Below, in pieces: positions 35,189-43,706 of a stretch of 64,000 nt of DNA. The position numbers and the translations under genes are program-made. Under the pieces are notes generated by a model that was given only the letters and a program-made list of their open reading frames with translations, was not told the DNA's origin and ran no database searches. Source of the stretch: Hymenobacter sp. APR13 (lineage in GTDB: Bacteria; Bacteroidota; Bacteroidia; Cytophagales; Hymenobacteraceae); the NCBI RefSeq assembly GCF_000737515.1, contig NZ_CP006587.1, positions 806,001 to 870,000 on the forward strand, read 5' to 3'. Every line of letters begins with the position of its first letter. The first letter of the stretch is position 1.

Positions 35189-36049
35189 ATGGACCAGCGC
35201 ATTATCAACCTGTTCGACGAATACACGCACGCGCCGCTCAGCCGCAAGGAGTTTATGGAGCGCCTGCTGAAGCTGACCGGCGGCACGGCCCTGGCGGCAG
35301 CGGCCTTGGCGGCGCTGGAGCCCGGCTACGCGCAAGCCGCCGGCCTGCCCCAGAAGAACGATGAGCTGCTGATGGAAGACGTGACCTGGCCCGGTGCCGA
35401 GGGCGTGACCATGAAAGGTTACCTGGTGCACCCTAAGGCCAAGAAAAAGCGCGGGGCCGTGGTGGTGATTCATGAAAACCGGGGCCTGACGCCGCACATC
35501 AAGGACGTGACGCGCCGCGTGGCAGAGGCAGGCTACCTGGCGCTGGGCGTGGATGCGCTGTCGGTATTCGGGGGCACGCCGGCCAACGAAGACGAGGGCC
35601 GCGCGCTCATCGGCAAGCTCGACCCGAAGCAGAATCTGCAGAACTACCTTGCCGGGCTGGCCTACCTGCGCCGCCACCCTGAAAGCAACGGCCGCACCGG
35701 CTGCGTGGGCTTTTGCTGGGGCGGAGCCATGGCCAACAAGCTGGCTATTGCCGACCCGTCCCTCAACGCCGCCGTGGCCTACTACGGCACCCAGCCGCCC
35801 GTTTCTGATGTGCTGAGCATCAAGGCGCGTCTGCTGCTGCACTACGCCGGCCTCGATGAGCGGGTAAACGCCGGCAAGGACGCCTACGCGGCAGCCCTCA
35901 CGGCCGCCGGCATCAAGTTCGACCAGTACGTATATGAAGGCGTCAACCACGCATTCAACAACGACTCCTCCCCCGCTCGCTACAACGCCGAAGCCGCCAA
36001 GCTGGCCTGGGACCGGACTCTCAAGCTCTTCAAAGAACAGTTGGGGTGA
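35189..36049 (+). CDS. Dienelactone hydrolase family protein
   Basis: A 286-residue alpha/beta hydrolase. An N-terminal ~50-residue extension carries a hydrophobic stretch (LTGGTALAAAALAALEPGYAQ), perhaps a signal or Tat-like leader without a clear twin-Arg. The catalytic triad of the DLH family is visible: Cys in GCVGFCWGGAMAN, Asp in AGLDERVNAG and His in EGVNHAFNND. AVVVIHENRGLTPHIKDVTRR carries the oxyanion region, quoted in part. It likely hydrolyses small lactones or esters outside the cytoplasm. The IS5-family element lies 45 bases after the stop and may have cut off an old downstream neighbour. Confidence 0.9.
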   Translation: MDQRIINLFDEYTHAPLSRKEFMERLLKLTGGTALAAAALAALEPGYAQAAGLPQKNDELLMEDVTWPGAEGVTMKGYLVHPKAKKKRGAVVVIHENRGLTPHIKDVTRRVAEAGYLALGVDALSVFGGTPANEDEGRALIGKLDPKQNLQNYLAGLAYLRRHPESNGRTGCVGFCWGGAMANKLAIADPSLNAAVAYYGTQPPVSDVLSIKARLLLHYAGLDERVNAGKDAYAAALTAAGIKFDQYVYEGVNHAFNNDSSPARYNAEAAKLAWDRTLKLFKEQLG

Positions 36050-36094
36050 TGGCAGCCGGGTTGGCTGGCGTAAGTGCATAGCGCAGTCTGCTAA

Positions 36095-36911
36095 GAAGCT
36101 GTTTAAGTTAGCTTGGTAAGTCGTCGGATGTTTGCCAGGCAGAGCCAAGCTGTGGCGTGTTGGGTTTTTCGTTCGTAGTCTTTGGCTAAGCGGCGGTTGG
36201 TGCCGGCCCAGGCAATGCTACGTTCGACCACCCAGCGCCTAGCATGGATGAAAAACCGGCCTTTATCCACGACTACGCCCCTGGGCACCTGAGCTTGCAG
36301 GCCGCGTTGGGCCAAGTGCTGGCGAAAGCGGCGACCAAAGCCGCCGTCCACGAACACGGTCTGCAGCCGGTCGAGTAGCTCGTTGCCCACCGCCAGCGCG
36401 TCCCACAGCCGGGCGGCGGTGGCCCCGTCGTGGCAGTTCGCCCCGACCACGCAGCAAGCCAGCAGGTTGCCTAACGTGTCCACGAGGAAAAAGCGCTTGC
36501 GCCCCTTCGTTCGTTTGCCCGCGTCGTAGCCCACATGGCGCGTGCTGGTAGCCGTGTTCTTCACGCTTTGGCTGTCGAGGATAGCGGCCGTGGGCTGGGC
36601 GGTTTTTTTTGCCCGTTCGCGCACCTCCACCGTCAGGCAGGTGCTGATGCGTTGCCACGTACCATCCGCACTCCACTTGGTAAAATAGTAGTACACCGTA
36701 GGCCAAGGGGGAAAGTCCGCCGGTACGTCGCGCCATACACACCCGTTCTTGAGCACGTAGAAGATGCCATTGACTACCGCCCGCAGCGGCCACTTACTGG
36801 TGCGCTGCACCACAAAAAGCGGGGCCAGTTTCGCCCATTGCCGTTCCGTTATATCCGAGCTGTACCGCTTCTGTTGCATTTTCAAAGCTACGCGCTAACT
36901 TAAACAGCTTC
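36095..36911 (-). mobile_element. IS5-family insertion sequence, 817 bp
   Basis: Perfect 18-base terminal inverted repeats (GAAGCTGTTTAAGTTAGC at 36095-36112 and its complement at 36894-36911) are flanked by direct TAA at 36092-36094 and 36912-36914, a 3-base target duplication of the T-N-A kind known in part of the IS5 family. One transposase gene fills the element on the minus strand. Perfect ends and an intact gene suggest a recent insertion. Confidence 0.93.
36103..36879 (-). CDS. IS5-family transposase
   Basis: A 258-residue DDE transposase from the ATG at 36879 (a TTG two codons earlier would add two residues). The N-terminal DUF4096-type DNA-binding part has LTERQWAKL-like ITERQWAKLAPLF and NGCVWRDVPADFPPW. 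The RNase H-like core has Asp102 in AAILDSQSVKNT, Asp178 in TVFVDGGFG and Glu219 in RRWVVERSIAW, with the YREK-like spacing (R and K after the Glu in NRRLAKDYE). It is a single frame, not the two-frame arrangement seen in some IS427-type elements. The stop codon lies inside the left inverted repeat. Looks intact. Confidence 0.94.
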   Translation of the reverse strand: MQQKRYSSDITERQWAKLAPLFVVQRTSKWPLRAVVNGIFYVLKNGCVWRDVPADFPPWPTVYYYFTKWSADGTWQRISTCLTVEVRERAKKTAQPTAAILDSQSVKNTATSTRHVGYDAGKRTKGRKRFFLVDTLGNLLACCVVGANCHDGATAARLWDALAVGNELLDRLQTVFVDGGFGRRFRQHLAQRGLQAQVPRGVVVDKGRFFIHARRWVVERSIAWAGTNRRLAKDYERKTQHATAWLCLANIRRLTKLT

Positions 36912-36912
36912 T

Positions 36913-37017
36913 AACGAATACCCGGATGTAGCCTGCCTTGTGGAAGTCAGTTGGCCGAAGATGGAGCGCCTGGCAACTCTGCATCATCTGCGGCAGGGCT
37001 GGGTGCTGCCTTACTGA
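36913..37017 (+). pseudogene. 3' remnant of a gene cut by the IS element
   Basis: An open stretch of 34 codons plus TGA runs directly from the IS border and ends in a sensible protein tail: NEYPDVACLVEVSWPKMER then LATLHHLRQGWVLPY. The stop TGA overlaps the ATG of the next small gene (TGAATG), the classic sign of a coupled gene pair. Joining across the IS by removing it and one TAA keeps a frame open into the sequence before the element, but no believable start is seen there. Unknown family. Confidence 0.5.
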
Positions 37018-37305
37018 ATGGGTATGAAGATATACCTGTTGGGATGCAGGCACGATCTGCATATCAGCGGCTATAGTGATGGCATTTATTATTGGCCCGA
37101 GAGCCTGCTGCATTACCTGACGCACTATGCGGTACGGTTGCCGAACGAATTTACGGAGCACGTCCGACCGCTGCCTACGTTTCCGACGGCTACTGTCGCC
37201 GCTGTCGATGAAAATACCGAAACCGATTTTACGTGGTGGAAAACGCAACAGGGCAGCAGTCAGGTGCTTCCTCTCTGCACCACTAAGCCAGCCAGAAACC
37301 CCTAG
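37018..37305 (+). CDS. Small protein coupled to the IS-truncated gene, unknown
   Basis: 95 residues, translationally coupled (TGAATG) to the truncated gene before it. Body: MKIYLLGCRHDLHISGYSDG, IYYWPESLLHYLTHYAVRLP and NEFTEHVRPLP, then TETDFTWWKTQQGSSQV and a short basic tail. It is Tyr/His/Trp-rich with no signal or helix. GC content is lower than in neighbouring genes, suggesting accessory origin. A paired partner of the kind seen in toxin/immunity or barstar-like sets is possible but not shown. With its upstream partner broken, it may have lost its promoter. Confidence 0.5.
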   Translation: MGMKIYLLGCRHDLHISGYSDGIYYWPESLLHYLTHYAVRLPNEFTEHVRPLPTFPTATVAAVDENTETDFTWWKTQQGSSQVLPLCTTKPARNP

Positions 37306-37722
37306 CTACCTGCGACGCTACAACCGTCAGCATATCGACTGTTCGAACGGAACTTATAAGCACCTGCTGATAAAGTGGCGCTTGTATGTATGGTTGCCGA
37401 GTTACGGGATATACTTCCACAGCAGGCAATTCAATAACCCGTTAACCGCCTACAAAGGCTGATTTTTTTCTGTTTTTTAGCCGCACCGGCCCGCCAGCTC
37501 TCCCGCTGCGCGGGCCTCTTTTTTGCCTGTTTGCGGCAGTTTTGGCATTGTGCAGTAGGCGTATAACTCCTTCATCAGGCGCAGATTACCTGCCTACGCG
37601 GGGCTTGCATTTGTTGAAAAATGAATGAAACCTTAGCGTACCCTACTGCCCTGCCGGCGTGGCGGTTTAGGCCCGACCCGGGCGTTTTCACTGCTCTTCA
37701 TCCACCAAATCCCACACAACCA
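37306..37722. other. Intergenic gap with one terminator hairpin
   Basis: No convincing gene. At 37488-37524 a hairpin GGCCCGC / GCGGGCC precedes a T-run and probably terminates the small gene before it. An in-frame ATG at 37621 could extend the GH16 gene, but that extension would bury its signal peptide. Nothing else is seen. Confidence 0.5.
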
Positions 37723-39162
37723 ATGAAACACGCGTTTACCTCCCTGCTAGGAGCCGCCGCTTTGTGCGTACTCGGTTCCTTTACCTCCCAGGCCCAAAAC
37801 TACCAGCAGGTCTGGGCCGATGAATTTACCTCTGGCATAAGCTCTAATTGGGTGTTTGAAACCGGCGGCGGCGGCTGGGGCAACAACGAGAAGCAGTATT
37901 ACCAACGCGCCAATGCCACCGTTGCCAACGGCATCCTGCAGATTACGGCCCGCAAGGAAAACGTGGGCGGCTACCCGTACACTTCCTCCCGCATGAAAAC
38001 GCAGGGCACCAAGGAGTTCAAGTACGGCAAAATTGAGGCCCGCATGAAACTCCCTTTGGGCCAGGGCCTGTGGCCGGCGTTCTGGATGCTGGGCAGCAAC
38101 ATCAGCACGGTGAGCTGGCCAGCCTGTGGCGAAATCGACGTGATGGAGCACATCAACGCCGAAAACAAGGTGTATGGCACTGTGCACTGGGACAGCAACG
38201 GCCACGCCGAGTACGGCGGTAACATCATCACCTCCCCCGATGCGTACCACGTGTACACCGTGGAGTGGGAGCCCACCTACATCCGCTGGTTTGTGGATGG
38301 CGTGAAGTACCACGAAATCAACATCAGCAACAACGCCGGCGGCACCGAGGAATTCCAGCGGCCCTTCTTTTTGCTGCTGAACCTGGCCGTAGCCGGCAAC
38401 TGGCCGGGCCAGACGGTGGACGAGAGCAAGCTCCCCGCCACCATGTATGTGGATTACGTGCGGGTGTATCAGAAAACCACCGCAGCCATCAGCAAAACCA
38501 TTCAGGCGGAAAGCTACTCGGCCATGAACGGCGTGCAGCTGGAAACCACTACCGATGCCGGCGGCGGACAGAACGTGGCCTACGTGGACGCCGGAGACTG
38601 GCTGGCTTACAACAGCGTAAACTTCCCAACGTCGGGCAACTATCTTCTGGAGTACCGCGTGGCCAGTCCTTCAGGCGGCACCCTGTCGTCGGATCTGAAT
38701 GCGGGTGCGGTGCAATTGGGTAACACAGCTATTCCGGCCACCGGCGGCTGGCAAAACTGGACTACGGTTTCCCGGACGGTATATGTGAATGCGGGCACGT
38801 ACAACTTCGGCGTATTTGCCCAAACTGCTGGCTGGAACCTCAACTGGATCCGGATAACGCCGGCCGGCAGTGCCCGCGCCGCCACTATCATGGCTATGAA
38901 CACTGGTACCACTTCAGCAGATTTGGCCGCGTACCCCAACCCCTACGTGGCGGGGCCACTGACCATCCAGCTGCCCAACCAGTCCCTAGCCACGCCTTCG
39001 CAGGTGCAGATTCTGGATGCCAAAGGCCGGACTGTCTGGCAAACCACGGCCTTCGGTGCAACGGTGCAGGTGAACAATGGCCTCCAGCTCAGCAGTGGCC
39101 TCTACCTGATTCAGATAGTAAATGCCACCGGCAAAGCCACACAGAAGCTGGTGGTACAGTAG
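37723..39162 (+). CDS. GH16 family glycoside hydrolase with CBM6 and T9SS sorting domain
   Basis: A 479-residue secreted enzyme. Signal peptide at residues 1-24 from the ATG at 37723. The GH16 beta-jelly-roll covers about 30-255; the catalytic ExDxxE is in GEIDVMEH (Glu137, Asp139, Glu142), with WADEFTSG at the N-terminal edge. This suggests laminarinase/beta-1,3-glucanase-like activity, though GH16 also covers agarases and others. A CBM6-like module spans about 259-385 (IQAESYSAMNG, YVDAGDWLAYN, WNLNWIRITPA). The type A T9SS sorting domain is about 403-479 (AYPNPYVAG, SSGLYLIQIVNATG). It probably degrades external polysaccharide. A long hairpin follows. Confidence 0.93.
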   Translation: MKHAFTSLLGAAALCVLGSFTSQAQNYQQVWADEFTSGISSNWVFETGGGGWGNNEKQYYQRANATVANGILQITARKENVGGYPYTSSRMKTQGTKEFKYGKIEARMKLPLGQGLWPAFWMLGSNISTVSWPACGEIDVMEHINAENKVYGTVHWDSNGHAEYGGNIITSPDAYHVYTVEWEPTYIRWFVDGVKYHEINISNNAGGTEEFQRPFFLLLNLAVAGNWPGQTVDESKLPATMYVDYVRVYQKTTAAISKTIQAESYSAMNGVQLETTTDAGGGQNVAYVDAGDWLAYNSVNFPTSGNYLLEYRVASPSGGTLSSDLNAGAVQLGNTAIPATGGWQNWTTVSRTVYVNAGTYNFGVFAQTAGWNLNWIRITPAGSARAATIMAMNTGTTSADLAAYPNPYVAGPLTIQLPNQSLATPSQVQILDAKGRTVWQTTAFGATVQVNNGLQLSSGLYLIQIVNATGKATQKLVVQ

Positions 39163-39173
39163 TAAAGTGAAGT

Positions 39174-39226
39174 GGTGAAACAGCACTGGCATCCGTCATT
39201 TCACTCAGGATGCCAGTGCTGTTTCA
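39174..39226. terminator. Bidirectional terminator with a 20-bp perfect stem
   Basis: The arms GTGAAACAGCACTGGCATCC and its exact complement enclose a 13-base loop between the convergent GH16 and M28 genes. The stem is longer than most terminators here. Confidence 0.75.
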
Positions 39227-39234
39227 CCTTCTCG

Positions 39235-40809
39235 CTACATCCGCTGCTCGGGTTTGGCGGCGGGCAGGGGCTTGCGAGGCAGCTTCTGGTCGCGCATGGC
39301 AGCCTGGTACACGAAGGAGGCTACCAGCACGGAGGCCTGCTTGAGGTCGTCGGCGGGCAGGCGCTCGTAGGTGTCCATGTTGGTGTGATGGGTGCGGGTG
39401 CCGTAGTCGAGCGGGTCCTGGATGAACTGGAAGCCGGGCAACCCTACGGCGTCGAACGAGAGGTGGTCGGTGCCGCCGGTGTTGCGCAGCGTAACGGTGG
39501 TGGCGCCCAGGTCGGCCAAAGGCTTGAGCCAGTCCTGGAAGATGGGTACCACGCCTTCGTTGCCCTGAGCGTAGACGCCGCGGATTTTACCGGCGCCATT
39601 GTCGAGGTTGAAGTAGGCGGCCAGCTTCTCGTGGGCAGGCAGCAGCTTCATGGTAGCCGGGTCGGCAAAGTGATTTTTAACGTAGTTGCGCGAGCCGAAC
39701 AGGCCCTGCTCCTCCTCGCCCCACAGCGCAATCCGGATGGTGCGGCGCGGCTGCACGCCGCTGGCTTTCAGAATGCGGACGGCTTCCATCATGATGGCGC
39801 AGCCGGCGGCGTTGTCGGTGGCGCCGGTGGCGGCGTGCCAGGAGTCGAGGTGGCCGCCGAGCATCACCACTTCGCTTTTCAGCTTTTTGTCGGTGCCCGG
39901 AATTTCGGCCACCACATTGTAACCTTTCAGATCCTGCGTCTGGAATTTGGTGCGGGTTTCCAGCTCAATTTCCACCGGAATACCGGCATCGGCCAGCCGA
40001 ATCAGGCGCAGTTGGTCTTCGGGCGCCATTTCCAGCTCGGGCAGCACCGGCTTGGCATCGGCGGCGTAGGGCGCGCCGTTGCTGGTGAAGAACGTACCAT
40101 CGGAGCCACCGCGGGAACTCAGGATGGCTGCGGCGCCTTCGCTTAGCACCATCTCCGACATCTTGGTACGCAACGCCATTTGGGTGCGGCGCTGGGCCAT
40201 GCGCTTCTCCATTTCGGTGGCGTCGGGCGTGGCGGTGGGCGGTTCGGGCCGGAAGTCGGCCATCTTTTTCAGGTCGGCGTCGGAGTGCCGGCGGGCATCG
40301 GGCTCGAAGCTGGGCTTGGGTGGATTGGCTACATCCAGCAGTACGATTTTATCGCGCAGTTGGCCTTTGTACTTGTCTAACTCGGCTTCGGTGGTGGCCT
40401 TCACCACCACCACCTGCTTCTTGAGGGCGCCGTTGGTGCCCGGCGTCCAGGCTTTGGGCGCCCCGATGAGCGTGTGGTAGTAGGGCGCCGTCATGGCTAC
40501 GTACGACTTCTCGATGTCCCAACCGCGGCCGAAGGTGCCCCAGGGCTCTACTTCAGCGTTGGTGAGGCCCCAGTCGGCGAGCTGCTTTTTGGTCCAGGCA
40601 TGGGCGCGGCTAAGGCCTTCGGAGCCGGCCAGGCGTGGGCCACAGACGTCGGTGAGATAGAAGGCGGTTTCCATCACCTTCGAGCGGTTCAGACCCTCGT
40701 CTTTGATTTTGGCCAGCACGGCCGGGTCGGCCTTGGTGCCCTGCTGGGCCAGGGTGGGCATGGCAGCAGCCAGCGAGCCGGCCAGGATCAGGTAGCGCAA
40801 TGTCGTCAT
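39235..40809 (-). CDS. M28 family metallopeptidase, secreted
   Basis: A 524-residue protein. Signal peptide from the ATG at 40809 (MTTLRYLILAGSLAAAMPTLAQ, quoted in full as 22 would exceed need; the hydrophobic core is LILAGSLAAAMPT). A PA-like insert lies around 150-270. The M28 zinc site is complete: His and Asp in LGGHLDSWHAATGATDNAAG, the Glu pair in ALWGEEEQGLFG, and the last His in GGTDHLSFDAVG. Such enzymes are aminopeptidases or carboxypeptidases that act in the periplasm or outside. It is transcribed alone towards the GH16 gene. The ORF could start further up, but that would bury the signal peptide. Confidence 0.92.
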   Translation of the reverse strand: MTTLRYLILAGSLAAAMPTLAQQGTKADPAVLAKIKDEGLNRSKVMETAFYLTDVCGPRLAGSEGLSRAHAWTKKQLADWGLTNAEVEPWGTFGRGWDIEKSYVAMTAPYYHTLIGAPKAWTPGTNGALKKQVVVVKATTEAELDKYKGQLRDKIVLLDVANPPKPSFEPDARRHSDADLKKMADFRPEPPTATPDATEMEKRMAQRRTQMALRTKMSEMVLSEGAAAILSSRGGSDGTFFTSNGAPYAADAKPVLPELEMAPEDQLRLIRLADAGIPVEIELETRTKFQTQDLKGYNVVAEIPGTDKKLKSEVVMLGGHLDSWHAATGATDNAAGCAIMMEAVRILKASGVQPRRTIRIALWGEEEQGLFGSRNYVKNHFADPATMKLLPAHEKLAAYFNLDNGAGKIRGVYAQGNEGVVPIFQDWLKPLADLGATTVTLRNTGGTDHLSFDAVGLPGFQFIQDPLDYGTRTHHTNMDTYERLPADDLKQASVLVASFVYQAAMRDQKLPRKPLPAAKPEQRM

Positions 40810-41234
40810 ATGGGGGTTGACTGTGATGATAGAAAGGACTTGGCATCTAATAGTCCCGGCAAACCGGTGGGCGTTGCGCCAAGGTAGAATATCTTCTTCC
40901 CGGAGTCCACTGCCTACCAAGCCACCGTCATGAAAGACGGCGGCCTGTGCAACGGCTGTCGGCTACACGTCCCCTGCGCCCCTGTGTTCCCAATTTGATA
41001 CCGGCCGATTTTTTTTACTGCCTGTAGCGCATTTGCAGCCGTTGAGTTCCCCACTCTGGAAGTCACTCAGCCTGCTGCATCCTTTTTAAAAGGGCTGTCT
41101 GGCGTCAATTGGATGTCGGCTTATGCCAGCCGCCGAATTCCCGATTTTACCATCCTTAATTTTATATATAGAATCCCTTACTTACCCTGAAAAGCGCCGT
41201 AACAGTCAGTGCTGAAGAGCTATAGACCGATATT
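40810..41234. other. Gene-free divergent gap
   Basis: About 425 bases between the M28 gene (minus) and the RsbQ-like gene (plus). No ORF with protein-like content was found. The right third is AT-rich (about 41140-41180, with TTTTATATATAGAAT) and may hold the hydrolase promoter. No repeat of the families described elsewhere was seen here. Confidence 0.45.
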
Positions 41235-42029
41235 ATGGACATCTTAAAACGCAATAATGTACGTATTCTGGGGCGAGGGGCGCGCACACTAGTACTCGTA
41301 AACGGCTTCGGCTGCGACCAAAGCATCTGGAATTCTGTGGCTCCTACCTTAGCCAAGCAGTTTCGCGTGGTGCTCTTCGACCAGATGGGCGCCGGCGACG
41401 CCGATTTTGCTGCTTATGAGCCGGAGAAATATGCTTCGCTGGCCGGCTATACGCAGGATCTGCTGGATATCTGCCGGCACCTGAAGCTCAGCCAGGTCAC
41501 GCTGATTGGCCATTCTGTAGGAGCTATGATCTGTATGCTGGCCGCCATTGAGAAGCCCGACCTGTTTCGGCAGCTGCTGTTGCTGTGCCCCTCGCCGTGC
41601 TACACCAACCACCCCGACTACCACGGTGGCTTCGAGCAAACCGATATCGACTCCATGCTGGCGTACATGGAAACGGACTTTGTGGGCTGGGCCGATTCGT
41701 TTGCGCATTTTGTCATGGGCACGCCCGACCAGCCCTCCCTGGTAATGGAACTCTCGCACCGCATCTGCAAGAATGATCAGCTCATTGCCAAGCAGTTCGC
41801 GCGTGTCACCTTCACTTCCGACAACCGGCATGACCTGGAACGGGTGACTACCCCCTGCCTGCTGGTGCAGTGCGCTCAGGACCTGGTAGCACCGCTGGAA
41901 GTAGGCTCCTACCTGCTAGCCGCCATTCCGCAAGCCACCCTAGTGACCCTGCCCATCAGCGGGCACTGCCCCCACGTGAGTGCGCCGCTGGAAACCCTGA
42001 CGGTGCTGCAGTCCTTCATGGCGGCCTGA
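41235..42029 (+). CDS. RsbQ/KAI2-like alpha/beta hydrolase
   Basis: A 264-residue alpha/beta hydrolase of the RsbQ/D14/KAI2 group. N-terminal NNVRILGRGARTLVLVNGFG has the oxyanion loop. The triad is Ser in LIGHSVGAMICM, Asp in VQCAQDLVAPL and His in SGHCPHVSAP. The FGCDQSIWNSVAP block is close to RsbQ. In Bacillus RsbQ acts with the PAS phosphatase RsbP in stress signalling; here no RsbP, PAS or anti-sigma gene is adjacent. It could sense or hydrolyse a small ligand. There is no signal peptide, so it is cytoplasmic. Confidence 0.87.
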   Translation: MDILKRNNVRILGRGARTLVLVNGFGCDQSIWNSVAPTLAKQFRVVLFDQMGAGDADFAAYEPEKYASLAGYTQDLLDICRHLKLSQVTLIGHSVGAMICMLAAIEKPDLFRQLLLLCPSPCYTNHPDYHGGFEQTDIDSMLAYMETDFVGWADSFAHFVMGTPDQPSLVMELSHRICKNDQLIAKQFARVTFTSDNRHDLERVTTPCLLVQCAQDLVAPLEVGSYLLAAIPQATLVTLPISGHCPHVSAPLETLTVLQSFMAA

Positions 42030-42122
42030 GAGCCTAGGCGGCTCCGGATTTTTCCGCATCTTAAGGCCTCTGAGGCCTATTGTGGCCGACTATCCGTCTA
42101 CGCTCTCTTTTCTGCTATCCGC

Positions 42123-43094
42123 TTGTATTATCACCGTCTGCTGCTAGCCCTAACCCTGCTGCTGGCCCCTTTCGCACTGCGCGCCCAAGCCAAAGACAGC
42201 AGCTACACCGCCAAAATGCAGGCCCCCGGCGTGCGCATGATCACCGTCGATGGCAAGTACAAAGTCTGGACCCAGAAGGTGGGCAAGGGCCGCATCAAGC
42301 TGCTGCTGCTGCACGGCGGCCCGGCCAATAGCCACGAGTACTTTGAGAACTTCCCGGAGTACCTGACCAAGGAAGGCGTGGAAATCTACTTCTACGACCA
42401 GCTTGGCTCCTACCACTCCGACCAGCCCAAGGACACCAGCATCTGGCAGATAAACCGCTTTGTGGAGGAAGTGGAGCAGGTGCGGCAGGGGCTGGGACTC
42501 GACCACTTTTTCCTGCTGGGCCACTCTTGGGGCGGTTTGTTGGCCCAAGAATACGCCGTGCGCTATCCGCAGCACCTCAAGGGCCTCATTATCTCGGATA
42601 TGGGATACAGCGCGCCCATCTACAACAAGCACCGCTTCGGCCTCTACGCCGATATCATTCGTGACCAGGCCGCGGCCAGGGGCCGCCAGGTGCCCACCGA
42701 CAGCCTGCAGGGCGACAACAAGATGTACCCGCTCATCACCAAAACAGTGCAGGACGAGTTTTTCCGCCGCCACATGATGCGCCTGACGCAGGAGCCGGAA
42801 CCCTACAAGCGCAACCTCGCCCACATCAACCGCACCGACCGGCTGCCAATGTTTAAGCACATGGCCACCTGGGACTTCACCGCCCGCTTATCGGCCATCC
42901 GCACGCCCACGCTGCTGCTGGGCGCACAGTACGATTTCATCCCGCCTTCGGCCTACGACACCATGCACCAGCAAATACCCAACAGCCGGGTGTACATCTG
43001 CCCCGAAGGCGCGCACTTTGCCATGTGGGACGACCCGCAGCATTATTTCCCGGCCCTCATTTCGTTTCTGAAGAAACCGGGGCGGAAAGGGTAA
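42123..43094 (+). CDS. Secreted proline iminopeptidase-family hydrolase (S33)
   Basis: A 323-residue alpha/beta hydrolase starting at TTG (42123); no in-frame ATG precedes the signal peptide (LLLALTLLLAPFALRAQA). The oxyanion motif LLLHGGPANSHEYFENFP and YFYDQLGSYHSDQP are typical of prolyl iminopeptidases. The nucleophile is in FLLGHSWGGLLAQEYA, the Asp is in LLGAQYDFIPPSA, and the His is in PEGAHFAMWDDP. It probably releases N-terminal residues from small peptides in the periplasm. It follows another hydrolase gene by 93 bases; shared transcription is possible. Confidence 0.88.
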   Translation: MYYHRLLLALTLLLAPFALRAQAKDSSYTAKMQAPGVRMITVDGKYKVWTQKVGKGRIKLLLLHGGPANSHEYFENFPEYLTKEGVEIYFYDQLGSYHSDQPKDTSIWQINRFVEEVEQVRQGLGLDHFFLLGHSWGGLLAQEYAVRYPQHLKGLIISDMGYSAPIYNKHRFGLYADIIRDQAAARGRQVPTDSLQGDNKMYPLITKTVQDEFFRRHMMRLTQEPEPYKRNLAHINRTDRLPMFKHMATWDFTARLSAIRTPTLLLGAQYDFIPPSAYDTMHQQIPNSRVYICPEGAHFAMWDDPQHYFPALISFLKKPGRKG

Positions 43095-43173
43095 CGTCGG
43101 TTTCTCGTAACCGATACTGCATGAGTGTCTAAAAGTGTCATTCGCCGCATACTTTCAAGGCAAATAACTAACT

Positions 43174-43605
43174 ATGCTTCATCTCTTCTATGCTCTCAAG
43201 TTTCTCATACTGGCAGCATTTCCCACAGAAAAACTGCCGCTGCCAAAAATCTATTACAGCACTTATAACCCAGGCGGCTCGCATACTTTCCAGAGCAAGC
43301 TTGTGCTGAAGCGCAATGCTTACCATGAAATACAATATCCAACCAGCGCCACTCCCCTCCTCCGGACCGAAGGCATGTATAAAATCAAAGGCGACACCCT
43401 GATTTTATGGAAGCAGAAGGTTTTCACCGTCGATTACCGCAGTAAACCGCGCAGCAGGAAAACCATTCCTTGCCCAAAGGCCCCGGGCTATTCCTGCGAG
43501 TCTGGTTATTACCTTATTCGCCCGGATAGCCTCCTATCCATTTATTATTCGGAGAAAACGCACGCATACCAAAAAGGCAGCCTCTTTTTTGTCGTCTCGC
43601 ACTGA
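43174..43605 (+). CDS. Small secreted or membrane-anchored protein, unknown
   Basis: 143 residues with a short hydrophobic N terminus (LFYALKFLILAAF) that could be a signal or anchor. The body looks beta-rich and basic: KIYYSTYNPGGSHTFQSKL, TEGMYKIKGDTLILWKQK, and a Cys pair in TIPCPKAPGYSCESGYYLI. It ends SLFFVVSH. The pattern (G-x-Y-x-I-K-G-D-T-L) is like small lipocalin-type or stress-linked proteins but no family was recognised. Base composition is more AT-rich than its neighbours. It stands alone between the hydrolase and the ABC transporter genes. Confidence 0.65.
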   Translation: MLHLFYALKFLILAAFPTEKLPLPKIYYSTYNPGGSHTFQSKLVLKRNAYHEIQYPTSATPLLRTEGMYKIKGDTLILWKQKVFTVDYRSKPRSRKTIPCPKAPGYSCESGYYLIRPDSLLSIYYSEKTHAYQKGSLFFVVSH

Positions 43606-43706
43606 ATGCGTTTTTGAAATAAGTGAGCAGTTTCCTTTTTCCTGAAAATAACCCCACCCACGCCCCGCTCGTCTAACCGGCTACTGTTTACTTAGCCGCT
43701 GCCTGC

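Noticed and set aside
33600..36049. Polysaccharide biosynthesis cluster (glycosyltransferase, cupin, hydrolase)
   Set aside because: Only one glycosyltransferase is present, neighbours are a Kazal lipoprotein and a dienelactone-type hydrolase, and no polymerase, flippase or sugar-nucleotide genes occur.
35934..36119. A small frame running from the dienelactone hydrolase gene into the IS left end
   Set aside because: It overlaps the hydrolase out of frame and has no coding pattern; it may only by chance align with the truncated tail beyond the IS.
36895..37248. Minus-strand frame opposite the coupled small gene
   Set aside because: Basic, low-complexity, and starts within the IS end; the plus strand has overlapping stop/start typical of real coupled genes.
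39172..40146. Long plus-strand frame opposite the M28 peptidase (and similar ones opposite ABC transporter, fabI, ostA-like and carboxylase genes)
   Set aside because: Composition is typical of antisense frames in GC-rich DNA (Gly/Val/His/Gln-rich, no motifs), while the opposite strand encodes complete enzymes with active sites.
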